From NCBI GenBank assembly GCA_013334225.1, contig JAAXXY010000003.1:62001-126000 (forward strand): a stretch of DNA of 64,000 nucleotides. The letters are read 5' to 3'. The position numbers were made by a program, and so were the translations under genes. Below are positions 39,522 through 48,411 of the stretch, one piece after another. The notes beneath the pieces are model-generated. The model saw only the letters and a list, made by a program, of their open reading frames with translations, searched no databases and had not been told where the DNA came from. This DNA comes from Chlorobiaceae bacterium (GTDB taxonomy: Bacteria > Bacteroidota > Chlorobiia > Chlorobiales > Chlorobiaceae). Numbering within the stretch: the stretch's first letter is position 1; each line of letters starts with the position of its first letter.

Positions 39522-42500
39522 TCAGCCCTGTTTCCCGAAAAATTCCCCTGTTTCATAACCGGCAAGAAACGCTTTCATTTCGATATTTCCGATAGCTTCG
39601 ATCCATGTTCCGGTAACAGATGTATCGGAAGCTTCCTTCTGTTTGCCGGAGGGTATCTGCCGGGATTCGATGAGCAGATAGAGGGCGATCCAGGAGACAA
39701 GCACCGTAAAAGGATGCTCGCGGAACCAGGTCCTGCCGTGGCGTTCGTCAAACTGAAGCAGGCTCTGCATACGTATACGGTTATCCCGGAGGAGATGTTC
39801 AAGGTTTGCAAGGATCTTTTCCTCGGGAGAGCCCATGAGCGGTGATGGTCTCAGCGAGAGCATGCAGGCGATAAGGTCCGGGATCTTTCCGGCGCGTATT
39901 CCTACAATGCCTTTTTCAGGATAGCATGTTGCAAGAGCGTCATGGAGGAGACAGTCGTCGATGATGTTCGAGTTGAGCGCTTCGGAGCCTGCAAGCAGTT
40001 CCTGAAGGGAACCGAGCAGGATCCAGTGCATGAGCAGCTGAGGTAATTCCTTGCCGTCTGTTGCGGTTAATCCGAGCGCGGCAAGTAATTTTCGGCTTTC
40101 GGGCTGCTGCGAGAAAGCAAGAGCGGCCGAAGCGGCTTTCTTAAGCATCGAAGGTGCGCGTGCCACCAGTTCAGAAGTGACTTCAAGAGGTTTTTCGATG
40201 AATTCACCGAGTTGAAGAGATGCCTTTTCGAGCAGGGAAGCGACCGATTCCCCGAAAGCGTTCATGGTATCCTCTTCCTGCAGTGCGGCGATTCTCTTTA
40301 CCTGTGGAAGGTTTCCAAGTGCTGTGACAACGCTCTGGTGAAAAGGCGCAAAACTCATTTCAAGGGCAGCCCGTTCGATCGATGCAGTCCCGCTGCCGTT
40401 CAATTCATGGCATAGCCGGTCGTAAGGTCTGAACCTGGAGGGTTGAACGGTGCGGAAGTCGAGAAAAACGTTGTACTTGTAACCTTCGAGGGCTACGAGA
40501 AGGCCTTTTTCATGGATCACCCTTACCGGACGGATAAACTCGAGGCCGCTCGCGTGGTCTCTGAAAATGACGAAGGAGTTATCGCCGTTGTCCAGATTCA
40601 GGCCTTCGCCGAGTGAGCACTGCATAATCCTGCCGTCATGCAGGTAACCGACCGATGTTCTGATCCAGCCCAGAGCTCGTTCAAAAGAGTTGTTGAACAC
40701 AACGAGGGCGGTTTCATGTTCACGACGGTTGGAATAGGCGAAAATGTTTTCATTGACCGCCCCTTCAGGAGAAAAGACGTCGTAGAGGAAGAAATTGTGG
40801 ACTTCGGCAAAAAGCGGGCGTTTTTTCAGGATCGGGAAGATCTCATGGTAGTGCCTTTCGACAAGGTGTTCGTCGGGTTGCTCGTCATAATAGGCTTTGG
40901 CATATTCCATGCCGTATTTTTCGGTGAACCCCTCCACCTGGCCGTGGCCGAACATCGGCAGGCCGGGCATGGTGATCATCATCATGCAGACCCCGAAATA
41001 TTTGTCACCACGTCCGAACTGCGCGATCGCGGTATCCTCGTCAGGGTTGTTCATGAAATTCACATACCTCTTGAGGATTTCCGGATCGAATTCGAGAGTG
41101 TTCTTGATCAGGTAGCGGTAGCCGGTGTTGTCCTCTTTCTTCAGCATGTGCATGAACGCGCTGTTGTAGACACGATGCATGCCGAGCGTTCTTACGAAAT
41201 AGCCTTCGAGCATCCAGAATGCCTCCGCGAGCAGAAGGGTATCGGGAACCTCTTTCTGGATGCGATCAACAACTTCCCTCCAGAACTCTTCCGGTATCGC
41301 GGCATCGAAATCAGACATGCTCATGGCATAACCGGAGCGTGAAGGCACAGCTGCACTGTGCCCGGGGAGCGGGAACCAGAGGCGCTGGATATGCCGTTTT
41401 GCAAGGACCATTGCCGCATCGAAGCGAATCACGGGAAACATCCTTGCGACATGCAGTATCTGCTGGATTACCCCTTCCCTGACTTCGGCACTCAGAAAGT
41501 TCAACTGTGCCGTATCGTTCCAGGGCATGTTTGTTCCATCGTTTCCGTGGTAGATATAACGGGTGTCACCGTTCATGTAATCGACACGTTTGAAAGTGAC
41601 GGCTGCGTCTGAACGGTTCCAGTAGCCATCCTCGAGGAAAATCCCGTAACGCGGGTCGTTGCTGAGGTTGGGACCGGTATAGGAGTAATTGAAGTAAGGT
41701 GGTTCCCAGGCTGACAGAAACCAGTCAGGCTTGTTCCTCACCAGCTCCGAGTCCATTCCCGTGTGATTCGGCACCATATCGCTCGCGAGCCTGATCCCGC
41801 GGAGCCTGGCACGGTTCCTGAGGTTCTCGTATCCTTCATATCCGCCGATATCATCCGAGATATCATATTTTTCAAGCGAGTAGGCCGAAGCTTTCGCTTC
41901 AGGGTTTCCATGCATCTGCTTGATTTTCTGAGAAGCTGTACTTCTTTGCCAGAGGCCGATCAGCCAGAGGGCCGTAAATCCGCGGTCGGCCATAAGGTCG
42001 AGTTCCTCGTCCGGAATATCCTGCAACCGGTTTACCGCTTTCCGGTATCGCTTGCTGAGCTGGTCGAGCCAGACATAGGTGCTTTTTGCAAGCATGACAA
42101 CTTCAGGCATCCACGAAGAGTCAAGCGAATAGTGAGCCGGTGCATTATCGTAATCGAGTGAGGTGTAATCCGGTATCTGGGCTTTCTTCTCAAACCATTG
42201 GCCTTCCTGCCGGACTTCTTCTTCAAGGGTGATCTTTTCAAAAAACAGGTATTTATCTTCGTCTTCGATAAATTCTATGGCTCCCGCGAGCTGAACCCAG
42301 AAAGGCGAATCCTTGAGAATGTCTCCCCAGTTCAACCTGATATAGCGCAACTGTTCAAGAACCGATGACGGGGCATGCCTGATCGGTCTGAAGAGGAGCT
42401 CCACGAGATCGGCATCGCCAGGGCCGACAGGTCCCATCGCATGCATCGCGTTCTGCAAGTTCCTGATCAATTTACCGAACGCTTCGGCATGCATTATTTC

Positions 42501-43034
42501 GCTATCGGACAGAAAATCGGAAAACTGTTCAAGCGCAGGGTTCTGGTTGTTGAGCCAGACCAGAAATGATTCTTCTATGACATCGGTCCGGCTTTTATCA
42601 CGCTGCAGCCAGTTTTCAGGAGATACTTTTTCCTGAAAGACATTCAGGGGAGGGAAAGCCGTGAGAAATTTTTTCAGGTATTCCGAAGACTTTTCATCTG
42701 AAAGGTCCCGGTTCATCATGCTGTTGACACGGTCAAGAAGATCGGGCTGCTTTGCAGAGAGCGATTTCGATAAAATATAATGGAACAGCTCATGCAGCAG
42801 TTTCATGCCGTGAAGCTGGGCCGGAAGAACAGGTTTTGCATCAGTTCCTTTCTGTTTTTTCAGGAAATCGTTGATGATGGAGGCCTGTTTTTCCGTCTTT
42901 AAAAAGCTTTCCTGTGCGGACAGGGGCAAGGCAAGGAAATCGGGATCTGTCAGATGAAAAAGCTCTCTGGCGCTGCGGTTGACATAAAAATGTTCTTTAT
43001 TCTGAAACACTGGATGGTTTTGCTTGATTTTCAT
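39522..43034 (-). CDS. Very large GH13 alpha-amylase-like protein
   Basis: A 1170-residue protein whose middle (about 340-760) is a GH13 (beta/alpha)8 barrel: DMVPNHTG at 419-426, nucleophile motif RFDA at 537-540 (Asp539) and acid/base LLAEAF at 601-606 (Glu604). The third motif, normally F-x-x-N-H-D, appears as NNPDED at 662-667, with Pro for His. About 330 helical residues precede the barrel and about 400 follow it; I recognise neither part. There is no signal peptide, so it is probably cytoplasmic and may act on glycogen or maltooligosaccharides, or transfer glycosyl groups. It stands alone. The ATG at 43034 is used; no strong alternative start is seen. Confidence 0.82.
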   Translation of the reverse strand: MKIKQNHPVFQNKEHFYVNRSARELFHLTDPDFLALPLSAQESFLKTEKQASIINDFLKKQKGTDAKPVLPAQLHGMKLLHELFHYILSKSLSAKQPDLLDRVNSMMNRDLSDEKSSEYLKKFLTAFPPLNVFQEKVSPENWLQRDKSRTDVIEESFLVWLNNQNPALEQFSDFLSDSEIMHAEAFGKLIRNLQNAMHAMGPVGPGDADLVELLFRPIRHAPSSVLEQLRYIRLNWGDILKDSPFWVQLAGAIEFIEDEDKYLFFEKITLEEEVRQEGQWFEKKAQIPDYTSLDYDNAPAHYSLDSSWMPEVVMLAKSTYVWLDQLSKRYRKAVNRLQDIPDEELDLMADRGFTALWLIGLWQRSTASQKIKQMHGNPEAKASAYSLEKYDISDDIGGYEGYENLRNRARLRGIRLASDMVPNHTGMDSELVRNKPDWFLSAWEPPYFNYSYTGPNLSNDPRYGIFLEDGYWNRSDAAVTFKRVDYMNGDTRYIYHGNDGTNMPWNDTAQLNFLSAEVREGVIQQILHVARMFPVIRFDAAMVLAKRHIQRLWFPLPGHSAAVPSRSGYAMSMSDFDAAIPEEFWREVVDRIQKEVPDTLLLAEAFWMLEGYFVRTLGMHRVYNSAFMHMLKKEDNTGYRYLIKNTLEFDPEILKRYVNFMNNPDEDTAIAQFGRGDKYFGVCMMMITMPGLPMFGHGQVEGFTEKYGMEYAKAYYDEQPDEHLVERHYHEIFPILKKRPLFAEVHNFFLYDVFSPEGAVNENIFAYSNRREHETALVVFNNSFERALGWIRTSVGYLHDGRIMQCSLGEGLNLDNGDNSFVIFRDHASGLEFIRPVRVIHEKGLLVALEGYKYNVFLDFRTVQPSRFRPYDRLCHELNGSGTASIERAALEMSFAPFHQSVVTALGNLPQVKRIAALQEEDTMNAFGESVASLLEKASLQLGEFIEKPLEVTSELVARAPSMLKKAASAALAFSQQPESRKLLAALGLTATDGKELPQLLMHWILLGSLQELLAGSEALNSNIIDDCLLHDALATCYPEKGIVGIRAGKIPDLIACMLSLRPSPLMGSPEEKILANLEHLLRDNRIRMQSLLQFDERHGRTWFREHPFTVLVSWIALYLLIESRQIPSGKQKEASDTSVTGTWIEAIGNIEMKAFLAGYETGEFFGKQG

Positions 43035-43212
43035 AGAGGGAACGCGAAACAGGGTTTCGAAGCATTTAGTATCGCCTGAATCTGTTCCCCGGTTTTGCGG
43101 AAACTTTTTAAAAACGTCGGTAAAGAACAGAAATGATCGACTTTACGCCCTTCCGAAAATCGACTGGATTCAGGAAAGGAAAGATCGGCGTTGGCTTTGT
43201 TTTCCTGTAAAG

Positions 43213-43626
43213 TCAATGTTTTTCAGACTGTTCCGGTTTCCTGAACTTGTTTTCCAGATATTGCTGAAGGTACCCGAAACCTATATCCTTCAGAGAGTGA
43301 AATACATCGAGTCCCACTGTGTAAAGCACGCTTTTGCGCTGTGATGAGACCGGTTGCGGCAGGACCTTTGTTTCCGGTTTGTCGACCGGGCTGCGTTTTT
43401 TACGTCCGCCGATCGTTTTTGTAAGGATCAGACCAGCTGTGAAGGTTGTTCCGGCAGCAAGGAACGGATGTTTTCTGATTATTTCCTCGGGAGAGAGTTC
43501 TTCTGCGATATCTTCTTTCAGATGGCGCGTTCTGGCTTTTATCTGTTTTTCTTTTTCAGCAATGGTGTTCTGCAGCTCTTCAATCCTTGCGTGAATGCTG
43601 TGCAAAGAATCATTTTTTGTAGTCAT
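43213..43626 (-). CDS. Hypothetical membrane-associated protein of the holin-X operon
   Basis: A 137-residue protein with an N-terminal coiled coil (about 8-45), a short hydrophobic segment (about 55-72, H-P-F-L-A-A-G-T-T-F-T-A-G), a basic Arg/Lys patch, and an amphipathic C-terminal helix. It overlaps the end of the holin-X-like gene upstream by 17 bases. The three genes 44305-43213 resemble the YqjD-YqjE-YqjK set of small membrane stress proteins, with this one in the third position. No family assignment from sequence. Confidence 0.72.
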   Translation of the reverse strand: MTTKNDSLHSIHARIEELQNTIAEKEKQIKARTRHLKEDIAEELSPEEIIRKHPFLAAGTTFTAGLILTKTIGGRKKRSPVDKPETKVLPQPVSSQRKSVLYTVGLDVFHSLKDIGFGYLQQYLENKFRKPEQSEKH

Positions 43627-44005
43627 GGACCGATAAGAGAATGTTCTGGATCAGATTTTTAAGAAGAAATGGTTTGAATTTCGTGAAAAACGTAAAACAT
43701 GCAAGAAAAACGAGACTGACAAGCAGATACCCGAGGAACGGATGTCCGAGAAGTTCGCCAGCCAGGAGAGCGATAGTGGTTATAAAGTATGCGAGTCCGA
43801 TAATGAGGATAACGCCGAGAATGACAATGACGGATACCTGTGCTATCTTTTCGGTCAGTTCAATTTTAAGCAACTCGATTCTTGCTTCAATAATAGCAGT
43901 TATATCAGCATAAGTCGATGTCACGGAATCTTCAAGAAGCTGATGAATCCCCTGCCTTTTCTGTTTCTGCACCGGCGCCTGGTTGTCTACTTTTTGTTTG
44001 TCCAT
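43610..44005 (-). CDS. Holin-X / DUF1469-like membrane protein
   Basis: A 131-residue protein with a polar N-terminus, an amphipathic helix (about 30-58), and two strongly hydrophobic helices (about 57-78 and 85-107) joined by a short turn with G-H-P-F. This is the YqjE / phage-holin-family layout, found in chromosomal operons and not evidence of a prophage. It sits between a DUF883-type gene and an uncharacterised membrane protein. Confidence 0.78.
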   Translation of the reverse strand: MDKQKVDNQAPVQKQKRQGIHQLLEDSVTSTYADITAIIEARIELLKIELTEKIAQVSVIVILGVILIIGLAYFITTIALLAGELLGHPFLGYLLVSLVFLACFTFFTKFKPFLLKNLIQNILLSVHDYKK

Positions 44006-44029
44006 ACTGTTATTCCGGGTCGAAACCTT

Positions 44030-44305
44030 TTAACGTCTTTTTCTCATGAGGAGACCTAACAGTGCACCTGCACCAAGCGAATAAAGCATTGCCTGTGCCG
44101 GTTTTTTCCTGATATAATCCTTGGCCTGCTCAATGGCTTTTTCAATCTGTTCGTAAGATTCGCTTTCCCTGAAAGAAGATACTACCTCGGAAAGTGTCTC
44201 GCCGATCTCCTTTATCTGTTCGGGAATTCGAGTTTCCTGCTGCGGCTCCTGTGTCGGTTCTTTTTTTTCGCCGCTGTGTATGATAACCGGGACTTCCTGT
44301 TCCAT
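44030..44305 (-). CDS. DUF883/ElaB-YqjD-like membrane-anchored protein
   Basis: A 91-residue protein with an acidic, amphipathic helical body (about 25-68) and a C-terminal glycine-rich membrane helix ending in Arg-Lys-Arg-Arg (about 70-91: A-G-A-L-L-G-L-L-M-R-K). ElaB/YqjD proteins of this shape are inner-membrane anchored and associate with ribosomes in stationary phase. It is first in the three-gene set reading leftward, 24 bases ahead of the holin-X-like gene. Confidence 0.78.
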   Translation of the reverse strand: MEQEVPVIIHSGEKKEPTQEPQQETRIPEQIKEIGETLSEVVSSFRESESYEQIEKAIEQAKDYIRKKPAQAMLYSLGAGALLGLLMRKRR

Positions 44306-44419
44306 AGTAGAATGAACGGTATGTATTGGTTTGGTAAGCCTGCACGATATATAATATATGAAAACAATATCGATCTTTACATTGAACTCTCTCGCGTCAT
44401 ACAGGTCTTGATGTAAGGT

Positions 44420-45157
44420 TTATTGAAGAAGCCTTCCTCCGTCGACATTGATAACCTGTCCGGTGATATAATCGTTTTCGAGGAGAAAGATGATGGTTCT
44501 GATGATGTCGAGAGGGTCTCCATACCTTCTTAGCGGAATTTTACCGATCATCTCATCTTCAGCATCAACCTCTTTGTCTGGATTGATAGTGAAGGTTCCG
44601 GGAGCTATCGAATTGACCAGGATACCCGGCGCATACTTTTTGGCAAAAATTCTTGTCAGGTGCTGGACACCTGCTTTTGAAACCGTATAGGGAGCAAAAT
44701 TCTGCCAGACAAGGCCTGCCGATATATCGCTCATGGTGATGATCCGGGAAAGAAATGACTGGTGCCGCATGATTTTTACAGCTTCCTGCATTGTAAAGAA
44801 GGTCCCTTTGAGATTGGTGTCGACCAGGCTGTCCCACTCCTCTTCCGATACATCGGGAAGAGTTGTTTTGTAAAAATTGGAAGCACTGGCTACAAGCAGG
44901 TCAAGACGGTCATACAAACCCCTGAAAACAGCGAAAGCGTTCAGGATTTCACCGGTTTTCGAAACATTGCATTGTATCATCGATGATTCTGGACTGATCC
45001 AGCGGATTTTTTCAAGGAGCAGTGATGCTTTTTCTTCCGAAGAGTGCCATGTGAAACAGACGGAATATCCCTGTCCGGCTATGGAAAGGGCTATTTCGCT
45101 GCCGAGTTTTCCCGATGCGCCTGTCATAAAGCAAACTTTTCTGCCTGAAGGTTTCAT
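44420..45157 (-). CDS. Short-chain dehydrogenase/reductase
   Basis: A 245-residue classical SDR with TGASGKLG as the nucleotide-binding glycine motif near the N-terminus, Y-T-V-S-K as the catalytic Tyr-x-x-x-Lys, and the C-terminal G-Q-V-I-N-V-D-G-G. The S-A-S-N-F-Y segment, where most SDRs have NNAG, is reminiscent of FolM/pteridine reductases, so a dihydropteridine role is possible. The ATG at 45157 is used; the frame is open to a TTG at 45202, and neither has a clear ribosome binding site. Neighbouring mod genes offer no direct clue except the pterin theme. Confidence 0.85.
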   Translation of the reverse strand: MKPSGRKVCFMTGASGKLGSEIALSIAGQGYSVCFTWHSSEEKASLLLEKIRWISPESSMIQCNVSKTGEILNAFAVFRGLYDRLDLLVASASNFYKTTLPDVSEEEWDSLVDTNLKGTFFTMQEAVKIMRHQSFLSRIITMSDISAGLVWQNFAPYTVSKAGVQHLTRIFAKKYAPGILVNSIAPGTFTINPDKEVDAEDEMIGKIPLRRYGDPLDIIRTIIFLLENDYITGQVINVDGGRLLQ

Positions 45158-45280
45158 CGATGAACCGTTTAATTTATTGTCCCGTAGCTTTTTATTGAAC
45201 AACAGAACCCGATAAAAAGTTGACAGGTGCTTTCAGAGCTGTAACATGTCTCAAGGTTCTGAAATCTCTCTGATTTTCAA

Positions 45281-46336
45281 TTACGAAAGCCTTCTGAATG
45301 AAGAGGCTTTGATCGCGGCATAAACAATCGATCCGACTGCGATTTCCAGTTCTTCAGCTGCAGCGGGGACTATTTCCGCTACAAGTTTTTCATCTCCTGT
45401 CGAGAGTTCCACGCCGATACGATCTTCCGAATGGAATATTTCAGATACCCTGCATTCCAGCAGGTTTCTTGCACTGATCGCTTCCGGATGTTGTTTGAAA
45501 AGGATAATCTCACGTGAAGAGAGCTCAAAAAGCGACTCTCCATCTGACACTCCATTCGAAACGAAAAGGGTTTGATCGCCCCATTTACAGGAGAACATGC
45601 CTTTCATTTGCCGAGGGCAGGAAAGCTGCATCAGGTTCAGATAACCGTCTTTGTTTCTTGACATTCTTTTTCGCGCAAGCTGGTCCGGAGTGGTTGTTTC
45701 AATGAGACTCCCATTTTCAAAAACATATATCCGGTCGGTCATCAACTGCATCTCGATGAGCGAATGCGAAATAAAAATATAGGGAATGCCGAACCTTTCG
45801 CTGACGCTTTTAAGGTAGGGTATGATCTGGAAGCGAAGGGTGTCGTCGAGTGCCGAAAGCGGCTCATCCATAAGAAGAAGGCGGGGGTTGGCCAGAACTG
45901 CCCGGGCAAGTGCCACTCGCTGTTTTTCTCCTCCGGAAAGCTTCTCGACCCCGCGCTGAAGCAGCGGTTGCAATTTGAGAAGTGCGAGCAGTTCGTCAGG
46001 ATTGATGAGCCTGTTTTCCGGACGGCATCTGTTGTAGCCGTAAAAAATATTCGCTTTGACGCTCATATGGGGAAACAGCGTCGCCTGCTGGAAAACAATT
46101 GCTATCCGGCGTTTTTCAGGAGCAATGGCAACATTCCTCGTGCTGCTGAAGAGGCATTCGTCATCAAGGCTGATTTCCCCCCTGTCGGGAGCCATTATAC
46201 CTGAGAGGATATGGACCAGTGTCGATTTTCCGCTGCCGGAAGCTCCGAATATGCCGGTTTGCTCGCCCGAGATATCGGTTTTGAAGCGCAACGTGAAGTT
46301 TCCGAGCTTTTTTTCAATATCGATGCTGAGTTTCAC
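45281..46336 (-). CDS. modC: Molybdate ABC transporter ATP-binding protein
   Basis: A 351-residue ABC ATPase with GASGSGKST (Walker A), LSGGEKQRVALARA (signature) and LLLMDEPLSALD (Walker B). The C-terminal 100 residues form a TOBE/MOP-like domain that binds oxyanion, as in ModC. It overlaps the modB stop by four bases. The combination with modB and modD argues for molybdate over sulfate or tungstate, although tungstate cannot be excluded. Confidence 0.92.
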   Translation of the reverse strand: MKLSIDIEKKLGNFTLRFKTDISGEQTGIFGASGSGKSTLVHILSGIMAPDRGEISLDDECLFSSTRNVAIAPEKRRIAIVFQQATLFPHMSVKANIFYGYNRCRPENRLINPDELLALLKLQPLLQRGVEKLSGGEKQRVALARAVLANPRLLLMDEPLSALDDTLRFQIIPYLKSVSERFGIPYIFISHSLIEMQLMTDRIYVFENGSLIETTTPDQLARKRMSRNKDGYLNLMQLSCPRQMKGMFSCKWGDQTLFVSNGVSDGESLFELSSREIILFKQHPEAISARNLLECRVSEIFHSEDRIGVELSTGDEKLVAEIVPAAAEELEIAVGSIVYAAIKASSFRRLS

Positions 46337-47022
46337 AGGCTATTCCTCCGGTCAAGTTTTCCTGTGATCAGTTCATGCAGGGAAAGGACAGCGACGGAAA
46401 TAATGATGGATATGATGCACAGTGACAGAGCCATCGCTGTGCTCGACGGCGAACTTGCATAATCATAGATGGCAAGAGGAATGGTTTGCGTTATCCCCGG
46501 AATGTTGCCGGCAACGATGATTGTCGCTCCGAATTCGCCGAGGCTGCGGGCAAACATAAGGGATGACCCGGCGAAAATTCCTCTCATGGAGAGGGGAAGG
46601 ATGATCGTGATGAGGGTATCGTGCCAGGAAGCGCCAAGACTGCGGGATGCTTCGATAAGGCGAAAATCTATTGCCTCCATACCGAGCCTTATCGATCTTA
46701 CCAGCAACGGAAAGCCGACGAAAGCCGATGCTATCACGGCGGCTTTCCAGGTGAAAATGACCGGTAAACCGATTTCCTGAAGCAGTTTCCCTACCCAGCC
46801 GTTACGGCCGAGAAGCAGAAGAAGGAAATAACCGATCACAACAGGAGGCAGTGTCAACGGCAGATTGACAAGAACTTCCAGCAGAACTTTCCCCCTGAAA
46901 ATTTTAAAGACCATCAGCCACGCAACGGTAAATCCCAACGGCAGGGACACTGCCGTAGCGGTCAGGGCCACTTTCATGGAAAGGCCTATAGCCGAAAGGT
47001 CTTCCGGAGTCAGTGGCAGCAT
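46333..47022 (-). CDS. modB: Molybdate ABC transporter permease
   Basis: A 229-residue inner-membrane permease with about five hydrophobic helices and an EAA loop (E-A-S-R-S-L-G-A-S-W) that docks on ModC. The N-terminal L-T-P-E-D-L-S-A-I-G and the length match ModB. It sits between modD (42-base gap) and modC (4-base overlap). The periplasmic binding protein gene modA is not present here. Confidence 0.94.
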   Translation of the reverse strand: MLPLTPEDLSAIGLSMKVALTATAVSLPLGFTVAWLMVFKIFRGKVLLEVLVNLPLTLPPVVIGYFLLLLLGRNGWVGKLLQEIGLPVIFTWKAAVIASAFVGFPLLVRSIRLGMEAIDFRLIEASRSLGASWHDTLITIILPLSMRGIFAGSSLMFARSLGEFGATIIVAGNIPGITQTIPLAIYDYASSPSSTAMALSLCIISIIISVAVLSLHELITGKLDRRNSL

Positions 47023-47064
47023 GTCAAAATGGCGAGGTTCATGGTTTCGTAGATATTTTCCTTT

Positions 47065-47922
47065 TCAGTGTGATTGAACCGGTATCAGCAAAACACCGAT
47101 ATCCGAAGGTTTACCGAAATACACCGATGAGAGTACGATGATGTCCACCCCGGTTTCGGCATATGCGGCAGCATTTTCTCTGTTGATGCCTCCGGCAGCC
47201 GATACAGCGATGCCGGGAAATTCCTTTTTTAATTTCTTTACAAGGTCGTTCAGTTCTTCGGGCCCGAGCTTGTCGACCTGAACGATATCGACCCCGGCAG
47301 CGGCGATATTCATTGCCTCGACTGCCGAGTCCGCTTCTGCAATAATTTTATGTTCCGGCGAACTTTTTTTCAACATTCCGACGGTTTGCGATAAACTGCC
47401 GTTGCTATCGAGAAAACGGGTATGTTCCTTGAACACAAGGATGGTTTCCGACAACCCAAGCCTGTGGGGGAGGGCACCTCCGGCCATTATTGCTTTAAGG
47501 GCAATTTTTTTTGTACCTGGAAATGATTTGCGGGTTGTGACAACGGCAATGCCTGGGTTGATTTCTTTTGCCCTTGAAACGGTTTCCTTCGTACGCGTAG
47601 CGATGCCGGAAGCATATTCAAGCAGGTTCAATGCCACTTTCCAGCCCGAATGCAGGCTTTGGGCTGTTCCTTTCGCGGAAAGGATGGTTTCTCCCGGGTT
47701 GACGGGCGTACCGCTTTTCAGGAGGAACGTTACTGATGCACCGCATTGCTCGAGAACGAGCGCGGCTTCTTCCGTACAGCATACAACCGTATTTTCCCGG
47801 GATCTGAAAAGAATTTCAGCATCACGGTCACCGATACCGAGCAATGTTGTAGTAAGATCTCCAAAGGGAACATCTTCTTCGATCAATCGGTCAATTTCTG
47901 TTGCAGAGAGTCGGTAGAACAT
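47065..47922 (-). CDS. modD: ModD-type nicotinate phosphoribosyltransferase-like protein
   Basis: A 285-residue protein related to quinolinate phosphoribosyltransferase (NadC), recognised by its placement in a mod operon and by the T-T-R-K-S-F-P-G-T-K and G-G-A-L-P-H-R motifs. ModD proteins are found with molybdate transporters; their biochemical role is not settled. The ATG at 47922 gives a normal N-terminus; the frame stays open further upstream, but that part covers a palindromic repeat and is not protein-like. Upstream there are 490 bases without a gene. Confidence 0.85.
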   Translation of the reverse strand: MFYRLSATEIDRLIEEDVPFGDLTTTLLGIGDRDAEILFRSRENTVVCCTEEAALVLEQCGASVTFLLKSGTPVNPGETILSAKGTAQSLHSGWKVALNLLEYASGIATRTKETVSRAKEINPGIAVVTTRKSFPGTKKIALKAIMAGGALPHRLGLSETILVFKEHTRFLDSNGSLSQTVGMLKKSSPEHKIIAEADSAVEAMNIAAAGVDIVQVDKLGPEELNDLVKKLKKEFPGIAVSAAGGINRENAAAYAETGVDIIVLSSVYFGKPSDIGVLLIPVQSH

Positions 47923-48003
47923 CGTTAAGGGTTTTTCCTGTTTGTTGTTATTACTCCGGTTATTAAAACTATCAATCCTTGTCAGCAATAATAGCACCGA
48001 TCT

Positions 48004-48093
48004 TGTCATTCCGGGCAAAGCGAAGAATCCATAAATTATTGAATAATAACAAAATGGATTCTTCATTCCGCTACGCTTCATTGCGGAATGACA
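48004..48093 (-). repeat. Dispersed palindromic element, copy B
   Basis: A 90-bp element flanked by TGTCATTCC and GGAATGACA. Read on the minus strand it matches copy A (13157-13244) end to end, including TGAAGAAYCCAT and AATAATTTATGGATTCT, with most differences in the loop between the inner arms. It lies 81 bases upstream of modD. No target-site duplication is obvious. Confidence 0.82.
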
Positions 48094-48359
48094 GACCCGT
48101 TGAATGGATTTTCCTGCGACTTATTGCTGCCGGAGCAATAATCTTTTTTCAGATAGTTCAATATGGTATTATAAGAAAAATACCTTAATAATTAAGGGTA
48201 GCGGCTTTATAATTTAATTATTTTAGTGTTCCTTTTTGCATGGTTGTGTCAATGCCAGCCTTGGACTGAAAAATATGAAGTTTTCGGCCGTTGGGAAGAG
48301 AGCGGATAGCCTGGCTTGCAGATGGGAATAAAACAGGAAGGAACGCAAGAAAATCAACT

Positions 48360-48397
48360 CTCCGGAACCGTATTCCTGTTTGAAGCTGGTTCCGGAG
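48360..48397 (-). terminator. Terminator of the hexapeptide-repeat gene
   Basis: CTCCGGAACC and GGTTCCGGAG form a perfect 10-bp stem with an 18-base loop, 14 bases after the stop. On the minus strand it is followed by AGTTGATTTTCTTG. Confidence 0.7.
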
Positions 48398-48411
48398 CTG
48401 GCAATTGACGC

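Larger units (their letters stand above)
47923..48411. other. Gene-free stretch upstream of modD
   Basis: About 490 bases between modD and the exported hexapeptide-repeat gene, both on the minus strand. It holds dispersed element copy B (48004-48093), the terminator hairpin of the small gene (48360-48397) and A/T-rich DNA around 48150-48235 that is the likely place for the mod promoter. I find no remnant of modA. Confidence 0.6.

Noticed and set aside
43610..44005. The holin-like gene as part of a prophage
   Set aside because: No phage structural, lysis or integrase genes lie nearby; the family is common in chromosomal operons.
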